Origin: Luteimonas yindakuii
GTDB taxonomy: Bacteria; Pseudomonadota; Gammaproteobacteria; Xanthomonadales; Xanthomonadaceae
Length of the DNA stretch: 64,000 nt
Assembly: GCF_004803715.2 (NCBI RefSeq)
Contig: NZ_CP039383.2
Location: 2,604,001 to 2,668,000, forward strand
Direction: 5' to 3'
The notes beneath the pieces were generated by a model. That model ran no database searches. It was not told the DNA's origin and saw only the letters and a program-made list of their open reading frames with translations. Positions within the stretch are counted from its first letter, which is position 1, and the number at the start of each line of letters is the position of its first letter. This document shows positions 58,020-64,000 of this stretch, piece by piece. The position numbers and the translations under genes were made by a program.

Positions 58020-58361
58020 CTATTTCTTCAGCTCGCTGGAGACATGGCTGGCCAATTCACTGATGTTCTTCGAAAACTCCGCCTCGAGATCAACGCCGCA
58101 TTTCTTCGCGAGGACGATGATCGACCACAAGCAATCCGACAGCTCGTGGCCAAGCTTCGCCCTGTGGCCCTCGATATCCCGGACGCCGGCATCTGCCTGG
58201 ATCAGCTTCGCCAGGTCACCCACGTCTCCCACGAAACCGAGCGCCAGCTCTGCCGTCGTCCAGACCCGCCCGTACTTCCTGATCTCAAGCTGTTCGTAAA
58301 GATCGTTGAGCTGTAGTGCCTGGGTTTCAAGATCGCTGAATCGCATCTCAAACGACACCAT
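58020..58361 (-). CDS. MazG-like nucleotide pyrophosphohydrolase
   Basis: 113 residues. VWTTAELALGFVGDVGDLAKLIQADAGV, and LGHELSDCLWSIIVLAKKCGVDLE with the E-x-x-D motif, fit the MazG-like NTP pyrophosphatase superfamily. Composition is lower in GC than the core region. It lies immediately left of the last recognisable attC but no attC follows it, so it may be an old fixed cassette or simply adjacent chromosomal DNA. A start at 58346 is also possible. Confidence 0.75.
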   Translation of the reverse strand: MVSFEMRFSDLETQALQLNDLYEQLEIRKYGRVWTTAELALGFVGDVGDLAKLIQADAGVRDIEGHRAKLGHELSDCLWSIIVLAKKCGVDLEAEFSKNISELASHVSSELKK

Positions 58362-58400
58362 TTTGTGGGACGGAATCTACGCCCGCTGTGGTCCGCGGAC

Positions 58401-58460
58401 ACCTAGCGCCAGAATAACGCGGTGCCGTGAAGCTTTGTCGGCCTGAATGAAGTGTTAGAC
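58401..58460 (-). repeat. attC 1 (60 bp, decayed R')
   Basis: R'' GTCTAAC; R' reads GCTAGGT where GTTAGGT is expected, so the crossover TT is broken. The inner stem is also weakened. Probably no longer recombines. Confidence 0.7.
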
Positions 58461-58531
58461 CGGGCTGGCCCCAAGCGACGCCGAGACCATGAGGTACCAC
58501 ATGCCGAGCACTGCCATGAAGGCCTTCGCAT
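58403..58531 (-). CDS. Possible 42-residue cassette ORF
   Basis: The cassette between attC 1 and attC 2 has only about 90 bp outside the sites. An ATG with AGGAG before it opens a 42-residue ORF (MRRPSWQCSACGTSW...) that runs through attC 1. A competing frame encodes a 20-residue hydrophobic peptide MAVLGMWYLMVSASLGASPV with its stop in R''. Neither is convincing; the cassette may be a deletion remnant. Confidence 0.25.
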   Translation of the reverse strand: MRRPSWQCSACGTSWSRRRLGPARSNTSFRPTKLHGTALFWR

Positions 58532-58550
58532 GCGATTCTCCTGCATAACC

Positions 58551-58662
58551 GCCTAACACCTGAGTTAAGCCGGCTTGCGTAGCGTAGCCAACAACGTGGC
58601 AAGCTTTATCTGCCACGTTGTTGATGTAGCGAAGCAAGTTCGGCCTGAACGAATTGTTATGC
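58551..58662 (-). repeat. attC 2 (112 bp, long class)
   Basis: R'' GCATAAC, R' GTTAGGC. Contains the extra central palindrome with AACAACGTGG-CAAGCTTTATCTG-CCACGTTGTT. Confidence 0.92.
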
Positions 58663-59376
58663 GCCAATCAGCGCAGTGAGATGGAATGCGACATTTGCAA
58701 AGCTGTGCGCCAGTATTGGGAAGAGCAAACTGCCACTATTGAACCGCAACCAACCGCCGGCAATGCTACCGATAAACGGGAACAAGGCAGACATTGGGTC
58801 AAACGAGAACGCAGCCTCTGAATAGCTCAGCCCGTGCCAGATCCCAAATGCAACAGCGGTGATGAACACCACGATCCAAGGTATGCCTTGCGAAGGCTCT
58901 TTGCCACGGATGAGGCCGAGCAAAAGGGCTGGAGCGATGCCGCGATACACCAGCTCTTCCACCATTCCGGGCATCGACGCCTGGAACGCAAACGTCTCTA
59001 CAGACGGGACCGAGGGTTTGAAGAGCAGCCCGAGTGAGAGACCCCAGAGGATGAAAAGGAACAGAGCGATTAGAGATGCTCTGAGGTTTCTTTGTGACAA
59101 GGTAAGGCCAAGTGCCTCGGGCTTGATCCCCAGCCCGAGCACCACCACGACGGACAACAGTAGGCTGTAGATCTTTCCAGACCAATTCCACTCTCCGCCG
59201 ATAAAGCTAAATGCAGACGAGGCAGACGGCAACCCGGTGACCAGATCATCGAGTCCTAGGTAGGCTGCGAACAACAACCCAAAGGCAAGGGTCACGCGCT
59301 TGTCGAAGTGCTTGAACGCAAGAAAGACCAGAAAGGAAATTGCAGCAAAGCTCAGCGCGAAAATGACTGCTTCCAT
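58657..59376 (-). CDS. CPBP family intramembrane metalloprotease (cassette)
   Basis: 239 residues, about eight transmembrane helices. The three ABI/CPBP motifs are present: EELVYRGIAPALLLG (Glu-Glu), AFGIWHGLSY (His) and LAHSFANVAFHL (His), consistent with a type II CAAX-like protease. The stop is the TAA in R'' of attC 2. In bacteria such proteins are linked to bacteriocin immunity and stress adaptation; the target here is unknown. Confidence 0.92.
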   Translation of the reverse strand: MEAVIFALSFAAISFLVFLAFKHFDKRVTLAFGLLFAAYLGLDDLVTGLPSASSAFSFIGGEWNWSGKIYSLLLSVVVVLGLGIKPEALGLTLSQRNLRASLIALFLFILWGLSLGLLFKPSVPSVETFAFQASMPGMVEELVYRGIAPALLLGLIRGKEPSQGIPWIVVFITAVAFGIWHGLSYSEAAFSFDPMSALFPFIGSIAGGWLRFNSGSLLFPILAHSFANVAFHLTALIGA

Positions 59377-59398
59377 TTGCGACGTATCTCCGATTGGC

Positions 59399-59458
59399 GC
59401 CTAATGCCAGAATTAAGCCGTGCCGCGAAGCGGCATCGGCTTGAATGAATTGTTAGGT
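59399..59458 (-). repeat. attC 3 (60 bp, altered R')
   Basis: R'' ACCTAAC; R' reads ATTAGGC, with the first G of the consensus replaced. The inner stem CCGTGCCGCGAAGCGGCATCGG is intact but slightly mismatched. Confidence 0.88.
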
Positions 59459-60349
59459 GCTGGGCAACGATGCCACGAACACCGAGAAGAGCTTCCGATC
59501 AGCAGGGGAGTCCAAAATTGCCGCGAGCTGAGCGATGTTATCGCGAGTAGCAAATGCTTTAAGCGTAACCACGACCTGTTCCATTTGGTCTAGCCGGGCA
59601 TCCAAGCCGCCGGTAACTTTGTCCAGATGCCTCGCTTCCTTGTCAGAAAGGCTGCTTACATCAACCCCTTCAAGACGGTGAAGTGCTGGCTCCAGCTCAA
59701 GGAGGTCTTTGCGGACGGAGTCATAGGACTGCAGCGCAGCGATGTGAGATAGGCGCCCCACGGTCTCAGTGACGTAGTACGGCATGTCTGGCCGAGCGAT
59801 CCCGGACTCGAGGGCGATTTCGCGCTCGCGCTTGGTGCCTCTTCTGTTCGTGGTGATTGCCCCATCACCACTGCGCATCATCCGCTGAACGCTATCGGCA
59901 ACGGGTTGGGGCACACCGGTCCCGCGTAGGGAGGTGACGGCTTTGTACGCGGGGCGAGCGTTGTCTCTGAGGTTGTCGAAGCGGGCGACGAGCGCGGGCA
60001 GCCGGCTCTGAAGAGCTTCCAACCTTTCGCGACGCTCTTTGGCGCGCAGATCCCTGTCGAAGATCTTTTGTAGGCTCGTGAAGACAACGGAGAATGCGCT
60101 CTTCCCGCATACGCTCCCGAGATTCGTAACCTGCCCGTCAGTGGTGGTTACGAGGTAGCCGTTGCCATGAGGCTGTTTGCAACTTTTCAATCCGCAGGGC
60201 TGCCTGCTGCTAAACGAGTAAACGCCAATGATCTCCTTCAGAGCTGCTGACTTTGGATCAAGTGCCCTGACGAAACCAGGAGTCTCGTACACCTCATCCC
60301 AAGAGGTGAGGCGAACAACACCTCTTTCAACGCTGATAGTGATCATCAA
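59453..60349 (-). CDS. Unknown cassette protein with Cys/His cluster
   Basis: 298 residues, cytoplasmic by composition. An N-terminal part has QPCGLKSCKQPHGNGYLVTTTDGQVTNLGSVCGKSAF, three Cys and one His that could bind a metal. Residues ~95-180 are helical (RAKERRERLEALQSRLPALVARFDN), and the C-terminus is coiled-coil-like. Stop in R'' of attC 3. No known family was recognised. Two ATGs lie side by side at the start. Confidence 0.8.
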   Translation of the reverse strand: MMITISVERGVVRLTSWDEVYETPGFVRALDPKSAALKEIIGVYSFSSRQPCGLKSCKQPHGNGYLVTTTDGQVTNLGSVCGKSAFSVVFTSLQKIFDRDLRAKERRERLEALQSRLPALVARFDNLRDNARPAYKAVTSLRGTGVPQPVADSVQRMMRSGDGAITTNRRGTKREREIALESGIARPDMPYYVTETVGRLSHIAALQSYDSVRKDLLELEPALHRLEGVDVSSLSDKEARHLDKVTGGLDARLDQMEQVVVTLKAFATRDNIAQLAAILDSPADRKLFSVFVASLPST

Positions 60350-60354
60350 CCAGC

Positions 60355-60414
60355 ACCTAACACCTGAGTTAAGCCGCGCCGCGAAGCGGCGTCGGCTTGG
60401 ACGAATTGTTAGGT
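60355..60414 (-). repeat. attC 4 (60 bp)
   Basis: R'' ACCTAAC, R' GTTAGGT, inner stem CGCCGCTTCGCGGCG. Canonical short class. Confidence 0.95.
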
Positions 60415-60415
60415 A

Positions 60416-60853
60416 CTACTCGGTGACTACAAGTCGTACCTGTGCACCGTCCGGGAGCTCCCGGATTTGCTGGGCAATATGGCCCGAGGCCGCGATGAGC
60501 TCAAGGAGCGGCAGCGTTGCCAGATTGTCGCCGCCGTACTGGCCGCCAAGCGTGGCGGGGATCTTGAGGCAATAACGGTAGCCAGGACGCAGGGGGCCAA
60601 GCCCCTGTTCGGCCTGCCCCACCAAGGTCGCCATGTACCAGTCATGCAGGAACTCCTGACTCCGGGACAGAGCGTCGAGCTCCGGTCGGCTAGCGGCTAC
60701 GACAGCGCAGAAGAGGTCTTCAGGGCAGATGCGCCAGTAGCGCTCGGTCTGGTCCTTTACGATGAGGTTGCCGAAAGGGTTGTCGCCTACTACGGCGGTA
60801 GGCCGCAGGCCAGTCCAGCCCCACGAACGTTCGATCACCGACAGCAGGTCCAC
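60416..60853 (-). CDS. T6SS immunity protein Tdi1-like (DUF1851) cassette protein
   Basis: 145 residues from a GTG that lies six bases after attC 5. GDNPFGNLIVKDQTERYWRICPEDLFCAV and YCLKIPATLGGQYGGDNLATLPLLELIAASGHIAQQIRELPDGAQV are the DUF1851/Tdi1 C-terminal family, which includes the immunity protein to the Tde1 DNase effector. No cognate toxin is next to it, as expected for a cassette. An orphan immunity role is inferred. Confidence 0.85.
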   Translation of the reverse strand: MDLLSVIERSWGWTGLRPTAVVGDNPFGNLIVKDQTERYWRICPEDLFCAVVAASRPELDALSRSQEFLHDWYMATLVGQAEQGLGPLRPGYRYCLKIPATLGGQYGGDNLATLPLLELIAASGHIAQQIRELPDGAQVRLVVTE

Positions 60854-60858
60854 AGCAC

Positions 60859-60918
60859 ACCTAACACCAGAATTAAGCCGCGCCGCGAAGCGGTGTCGGC
60901 TTGAATGAATTGTTAGGC
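60859..60918 (-). repeat. attC 5 (60 bp)
   Basis: R'' GCCTAAC, R' GTTAGGT, stem with CGCTTCGCGGCG. Canonical short class. Confidence 0.95.
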
Positions 60919-60934
60919 GCCACCGATGTGTCAC

Positions 60935-61315
60935 TCACCGCCGTTCCTCCAGTAGACCGACCAGATTGCCATCCGGGTCACGTAAGAACCCAATCCATAG
61001 CTCATGGTCAGGCATCTTGACGGTGATCTGTGGCTCCCGCTCGTTCTTGGCTCCGCGTGCTACCAGTGCCGAATGCGTGGCGCCAATGTCCGAGACCTTG
61101 AAGTAGAGGGTGGAGTTGGCTCCCACAGAGCCGCTACCTTGAGGAGTGGTAAGCATAATGCGAATTCCGGAAGCATCCAGGAACGCGAGATTTGGTCCGG
61201 CGCTGAACAAGAGCTTCAGACCAAGGACATCACGATAAAAGCATAGTGCGGCCTCAACGTCGCTAACGGTCACGGCGATCTGTCGAATCTCGGAGAGCTT
61301 GAGTTCTGTGCTCAT
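60935..61315 (-). CDS. VOC (glyoxalase) family protein (cassette)
   Basis: 126 residues: MSTELKLSEIRQIAVTVSDVEAALCFYRDVLGLKLLF, LAFLDASGIRIMLT, and ELWIGFLRDPDGNLVGLLEE form two beta-alpha-beta-beta-beta units of the VOC superfamily. Metal positions (H/E) are incomplete: the first His is replaced by a Gln-Ile-Ala start, so catalysis is uncertain. Stop TGA lies 16 bp before attC 5. A frequent class of cassette gene. Confidence 0.9.
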   Translation of the reverse strand: MSTELKLSEIRQIAVTVSDVEAALCFYRDVLGLKLLFSAGPNLAFLDASGIRIMLTTPQGSGSVGANSTLYFKVSDIGATHSALVARGAKNEREPQITVKMPDHELWIGFLRDPDGNLVGLLEERR

Positions 61316-61339
61316 GATCGCGACCCTGCTGGATGTGGC

Positions 61340-61451
61340 GCCTAACACCAGAGTTAAGCCGAGACGCGCAGTGGAGCGAACCACATGGCAAGCTTTACCT
61401 GCCATGTGGTTTGCGTAACGAAGCGGATTCGGCTTGAACGACTTGTTAGGC
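61340..61451 (-). repeat. attC 6 (112 bp, long class)
   Basis: R'' GCCTAAC, R' GTTAGGC. Extra palindrome AACCACATGG-CAAGCTTTACCTG-CCATGTGGTT. Confidence 0.95.
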
Positions 61452-61775
61452 CGCCGCACGCCGAGCTTGCGCCCAACCTTGCGACAGCCCAACCCCTGAG
61501 CCGAACAGTACAACAAGTCTGGCCGAACGGCCTGAGGCTGGCACTTGCCGGGGCCAAAGCCAGAACACTCGACTCGCGCGGCCTAGAACTCTCACCGCGC
61601 CTTGTCCAAAGCCGACTCGGCCGGTCGAGTCTTGCGGAGAGTCGCGCCTGTCCGAAGCCGAGGTACTGCAGGGGTGACTGCCGATGCCTGCACCGCGCGT
61701 GCGAGGTGCAAAAGCTGCGGATAAGCGAGGCAGTACAGATTGCCTGGAACCCGGCAACAACAGTGCGGGAACAAG
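61452..61775 (-). other. Cassette of unknown content, copy A
   Basis: A 324-bp cassette body homologous to the one at 62873-63194 (roughly 80 percent identical, differences including a 3-bp indel). All minus frames and a plus frame are open across it, so no coding frame can be chosen. The frame ending AQARRAAA-stop in R'' is one candidate. It may be a short gene or an ORF-less cassette. Confidence 0.6.
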
Positions 61776-61835
61776 GCCTAACACCAGAATTAACCCGCGT
61801 CGCGAAGCGACGTCGGCTTGAATGACTCGTTAGCC
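61776..61835 (-). repeat. attC 7 (60 bp)
   Basis: R'' GGCTAAC, R' GTTAGGC, stem CGTCGCTTCGCGACG. Short class. Confidence 0.93.
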
Positions 61836-62194
61836 CGCATAGCTGCAGCCTGACGCTCTCGTACCAGCTTGCCTGAGACCAACAGATTCTTTGCTGGAAC
61901 GACCAAGCCTGACTCGAATGGGGTAAAAAGCACCGTCATAATGATCATTGGAACAAGGCCGATCGTCTTGGCACTCGGGTCAATCGCTCGGCAAGTTCGG
62001 TGCACCGCTGTTGCGTAAGCGATGACGGGGGGAACCGTGATGAGCGCCAGGAAGATTGAACTGGCGACCACTGCTCTGGACGAGTGCACTAATGCAGTGA
62101 CGATCATGGCAGCGAACCACGCCACGTGGACCACGTAGCTCTGTAGGAGCCGCCGCCTCTGCTTGATCAGTTTGGGGATCAGAGATGCATCCAC
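61790..62194 (-). CDS. Small membrane protein (cassette)
   Basis: 134 residues from a GTG 5 bp from attC 8. Basic N-terminus, then three or four hydrophobic segments (YVVHVAWFAAMIVTALV, AVVASSIFLALITVPPVIAYATAV, TIGLVPMIIMTVLF). The last 15 residues (RANESFKPTSLRDAG) are encoded by attC 7. No family recognised. Confidence 0.75.
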   Translation of the reverse strand: MDASLIPKLIKQRRRLLQSYVVHVAWFAAMIVTALVHSSRAVVASSIFLALITVPPVIAYATAVHRTCRAIDPSAKTIGLVPMIIMTVLFTPFESGLVVPAKNLLVSGKLVRERQAAAMRANESFKPTSLRDAG

Positions 62195-62198
62195 TGCG

Positions 62199-62310
62199 GC
62201 CTAACACCTAAGTTAAGCCGAGACGCGCAGTGGAGCGAAGCACATGGCAAGCTCTACCTGCCATGTGCTTTGCGTAACGAAGCGGCTTCGGCTTGAACGC
62301 ATTGTTAGGC
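62199..62310 (-). repeat. attC 8 (112 bp, long class)
   Basis: R'' GCCTAAC, R' GTTAGGC. Extra palindrome AGCACATGG-CAAGCTCTACCTG-CCATGTGCT. Confidence 0.95.
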
Positions 62311-62745
62311 CGCGGCCGCCGATGATGACAAGTGCGGCCGAATGGATGCCGCCATGGTGTCCAGAGTCGCACGGTCTGGGTATTCTGGCGGCGATGGGTA
62401 GATGTCCAGAAGGCGGTCTGACGGCGAACGTGGGTGAACATGAAAGTGGAGATGCGGCACCTCTTGGCCCGCCGCCTCCCCGATCGAATGCCACACACTT
62501 ATGCCCTCGCAGGAGAGCGCGTCCGACACAGCGCGCGTAACGTCAGCGACAGCGGCCATCAAGGCTGCCCCCGTGTCACCGTCAAGCTCCCGAACGTCCG
62601 GCAGGTGCACTCTTGGCACCACCAAGACGTGGCCAGGGTGGAACTGACGTGTGTCCATAAATGCCACGGTCAATGCGCACTCTCTGACGAGGCTGGCCGC
62701 CGCCTTCCCGGCAATGATCTCGCAGAAGATGCATCCGTTCGCCAC
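62305..62745 (-). CDS. HIT family protein (cassette)
   Basis: 146 residues from GTG (SD GGAAGGA). CIFCEIIAGKAAASLV, FMDTRQFHPGHVLVVPRVHL and the active site VPHLHFHVHPR identify a HIT hydrolase. Stop is the TAA in R'' of attC 8. HIT proteins are recurrent integron cassette products. Confidence 0.93.
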   Translation of the reverse strand: MANGCIFCEIIAGKAAASLVRECALTVAFMDTRQFHPGHVLVVPRVHLPDVRELDGDTGAALMAAVADVTRAVSDALSCEGISVWHSIGEAAGQEVPHLHFHVHPRSPSDRLLDIYPSPPEYPDRATLDTMAASIRPHLSSSAAAA

Positions 62746-62760
62746 AAGTCCTTCCGAGCG

Positions 62761-62872
62761 GCCTAACACCAGAGTTAAGCCGCGCTGCAGCGGGGCGTGA
62801 AGCACATGGCAAGCTGTACCTGCCATGTGATTTGCGCCCCGATGTGGCGTCGGCTTGAACGACTCGTTAGGC
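62761..62872 (-). repeat. attC 9 (112 bp, long class)
   Basis: R'' GCCTAAC, R' GTTAGGC. Extra palindrome AGCACATGG-CAAGCTGTACCTG-CCATGTGAT. Confidence 0.95.
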
Positions 62873-63194
62873 CGCCGCACGCCGAGCTTGCGCCCGACCT
62901 TGCGATAGAACCCCTGAGCCCGACAGTACAACAAGTCTGGCCGAGCAGCCTGAGACCGGCACTTGTCGGGATCGAAGCCAAAACCAGCAACTCGCGCGAC
63001 CAAGAACTCTCACATCGTCCTGTCCGAAGCCGACCCGGGAGGTCAATTCTTGCGGAGAGTCGCGCCTGTCCGAAGCCGAAGTGTTGCAGAGCTGACGGCT
63101 GTTGCCTGCACCGCGCGTGCGAGGTGCAAACGCTGCGGATAAGCGAAGAGTCATGGATTGCCTGGAGCCCGGCCACAACAGCGCGGGACACAAG
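62873..63194 (-). other. Cassette of unknown content, copy B
   Basis: Homologue of the cassette at 61452-61775, including the same ends next to attC. An ATG at about 63154 opens the frame MTLRLSAAFAPRTRG...; the corresponding codon in copy A is GTA. Coding status unresolved. Confidence 0.6.
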
Positions 63195-63254
63195 GCCTAA
63201 CACCCAAGTTAAGCCGAGCCGCGAAGCGGCTTCGGCTTGAACGCATTGTTAGGC
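63195..63254 (-). repeat. attC 10 (60 bp)
   Basis: R'' GCCTAAC, R' GTTAGGC, stem GCCGCTTCGCGGC. Short class. Confidence 0.95.
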
Positions 63255-63612
63255 CGCAGCTTGCGGTATGCCAGCGATGCTAGGAACGCGCCGAGAAGCC
63301 AAGCAGCAAGCGTCTTTGCACCGACAGCAAGCAGGCCCGCTGGTGCCATTGCGAGAAGCGTGGTGCCAAAAAAAGACGCTAGGGCCCAGGGAGCATTGGC
63401 TCGAAGAATATGCACGGTGATGAGATGAACCGCTAACGCTACCAACGTTGCCCTGCCCCTAGCCCAAGAACGACCAAGACCTCCCAAGCCGCCAATGAAG
63501 CCCACGACGGCATTACGAACGCGTTGGTGTATCCGAGCGCGCGTAGCGATAAGAAGTAGGTGGCGATGCCCGACACTGCGCCGGCGAGAATGCTCTTGAG
63601 TGGTCCTTGCAT
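63209..63612 (-). pseudogene. Small membrane protein with a frameshift (cassette)
   Basis: An ATG with AGGGAGAG opens MQGPLKSILAGAVSGIATYFLSLRALGYTNAFVMPS, which stops early after GLGAGQRW. In another frame the sequence continues as ATLVALAVHLITVHILRANAPWALASFFGTTLLAMAPAGLLAVGAKTLAAWLLGAFLASLAY with an attC-encoded tail. Adding one G to a GGG run at about 63451 joins both into a protein of about 130 residues with several helices. Sequencing error or real mutation. Confidence 0.65.
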
Positions 63613-63627
63613 GACTCTCTCCCTGGG

Positions 63628-63687
63628 GCCTAACACTTGAGTTAAGCCGACCCGGGAAGCGGGTTCGGCTTGAACGCATTGTTAGGC
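63628..63687 (-). repeat. attC 11 (60 bp)
   Basis: R'' GCCTAAC, R' GTTAGGC, stem CCCGCTTCCCGGG with one mismatch. The right-most site in the window. Confidence 0.95.
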
Positions 63688-63984
63688 GGCTCCAGCGATA
63701 CCATGTCCGCCCACCGGTGAGGTCTCGATATGCTGGTCAAAGCCCGCAATCAATGGCTTGCCCTGTGCAATGGCAGCTTGGACCGAAGGCAGCGACAACG
63801 AGGCCTTGTGGCTAGCTTGGCTGTCCCAGACCTCAGTTATCCAGATCGCGTCAGGGTCCGCAGGGTCTTGTGCGACGACATAACTCAGACACCCAGGCAT
63901 TCCCGACACACCGTCCAGAAGAATCGAGATCAGTGCGTCGCGCTGACCAGGAACTGCTCTCACCTTTCCGATCAAACCATACAT
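63682..63984 (-). CDS. Antibiotic biosynthesis monooxygenase/YgiN-like protein (cassette)
   Basis: 100 residues. MYGLIGKVRAVPGQRDALISIL, GCLSYVVAQDPADPDAIWITEVWDSQASHKASL form the dimeric ABM ferredoxin-like fold (quinol monooxygenase YgiN group). GGAGGAACGACG precedes the ATG, and the stop is the TAA in R'' of attC 11. ABM proteins are frequent in cassette arrays. The upstream attC lies beyond the window. Confidence 0.9.
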   Translation of the reverse strand: MYGLIGKVRAVPGQRDALISILLDGVSGMPGCLSYVVAQDPADPDAIWITEVWDSQASHKASLSLPSVQAAIAQGKPLIAGFDQHIETSPVGGHGIAGAA

Positions 63985-64000
63985 CGTCGTTCCTCCAGAT

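Larger units (their letters stand above)
58401..63687 (-). mobile_element. Integron gene-cassette array (11 attC sites)
   Basis: Eleven attC recombination sites, all in the same orientation, separate ten complete cassettes plus the attC of an eleventh. Each site has R'' of the type GCCTAAC on the minus strand, an inner GGCTTAA/TTCAAGCC stem and a terminal R' of the GTTAGGC type. Most cassette ORFs end in the TAA of R'' (GCCTAAC). The genes read leftward, so the integrase and attI should lie beyond 64 kb. No intI-like sequence is in the window. Confidence 0.95.

Noticed and set aside
62797..63240. A plus-strand protein across cassette B and its attC sites
   Set aside because: It is read against the orientation of the array and translates both attC sites; a homologous frame in copy A is not evidence enough, as all frames are open.
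63688..64000. Integron integrase or attI at the right edge
   Set aside because: The visible sequence is the ABM cassette only; nothing resembling a tyrosine recombinase is present.

Overview
The window is 64 kb of GC-rich gammaproteobacterial chromosome. It most resembles Xanthomonadaceae (Luteimonas/Lysobacter/Xanthomonas group): the type II secretion operon runs E-F-G-H-I-J-K-L-M-N-D as in the Xanthomonas xps cluster, the order glyA-nrdR-ribD-ribE-ribBX-ribH-nusB-thiL is kept, and the right end holds a chromosomal integron. This placement is inferred from gene content and order. No rRNA or tRNA gene was recognised.

Layout. 0-4.2 kb: rsmI, then divergent genes for an LpoA-like lipoprotein, YraN and an APC permease. 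4.2-4.8 kb: a gene-free gap with two related inverted-repeat elements. 4.8-13.6 kb: a PatB-type C-S lyase, then a leftward riboflavin/nusB/thiL/nrdR/glyA block with an FMN riboswitch in front of ribE. 13.7-18.3 kb: ettA, pyrF, def and a frameshifted pncB. 18.3-20.3 kb: two overlapping glycosyltransferase genes. 20.3-32.1 kb: the complete type II secretion operon, with unusual repeat-filled leaders on two pseudopilins and a GIY-YIG/REP island between gspF and gspE. 32.3-46.7 kb: mixed housekeeping and envelope genes, two Tat-exported enzymes, an amidase, and a porin-like protein next to a BCCT transporter. 46.8-48 kb: an RNase A-like toxin with a CdiI-type immunity gene. 48-57.9 kb: rof/dbpA, a cold-shock gene, rluF, a MipA protein, an amidohydrolase, a CheY/CheX-like pair, two HIT proteins, a BON lipoprotein and small conserved proteins.

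58.4-63.7 kb: an integron gene-cassette array. Eleven attC sites, all in the same orientation, separate leftward cassettes: CPBP protease, Cys/His-containing unknown, Tdi1/DUF1851 protein, VOC, two homologous unknown cassettes, two small membrane proteins (one frameshifted), HIT, and an ABM monooxygenase. The sites fall into two exact length classes, 60 and 112 bp; the longer ones carry an extra internal palindrome. The two 60-bp sites nearest the distal end have decayed crossover heptamers. The integrase gene and attI are not in the window and should lie to the right.

Functionally the left two thirds is stable core genome: cofactor synthesis, translation factors and protein export. The best accessory signals are the cassette array, the toxin-immunity pair, the repeat expansion inside secretion-pilin leaders and the REP-flanked nuclease.
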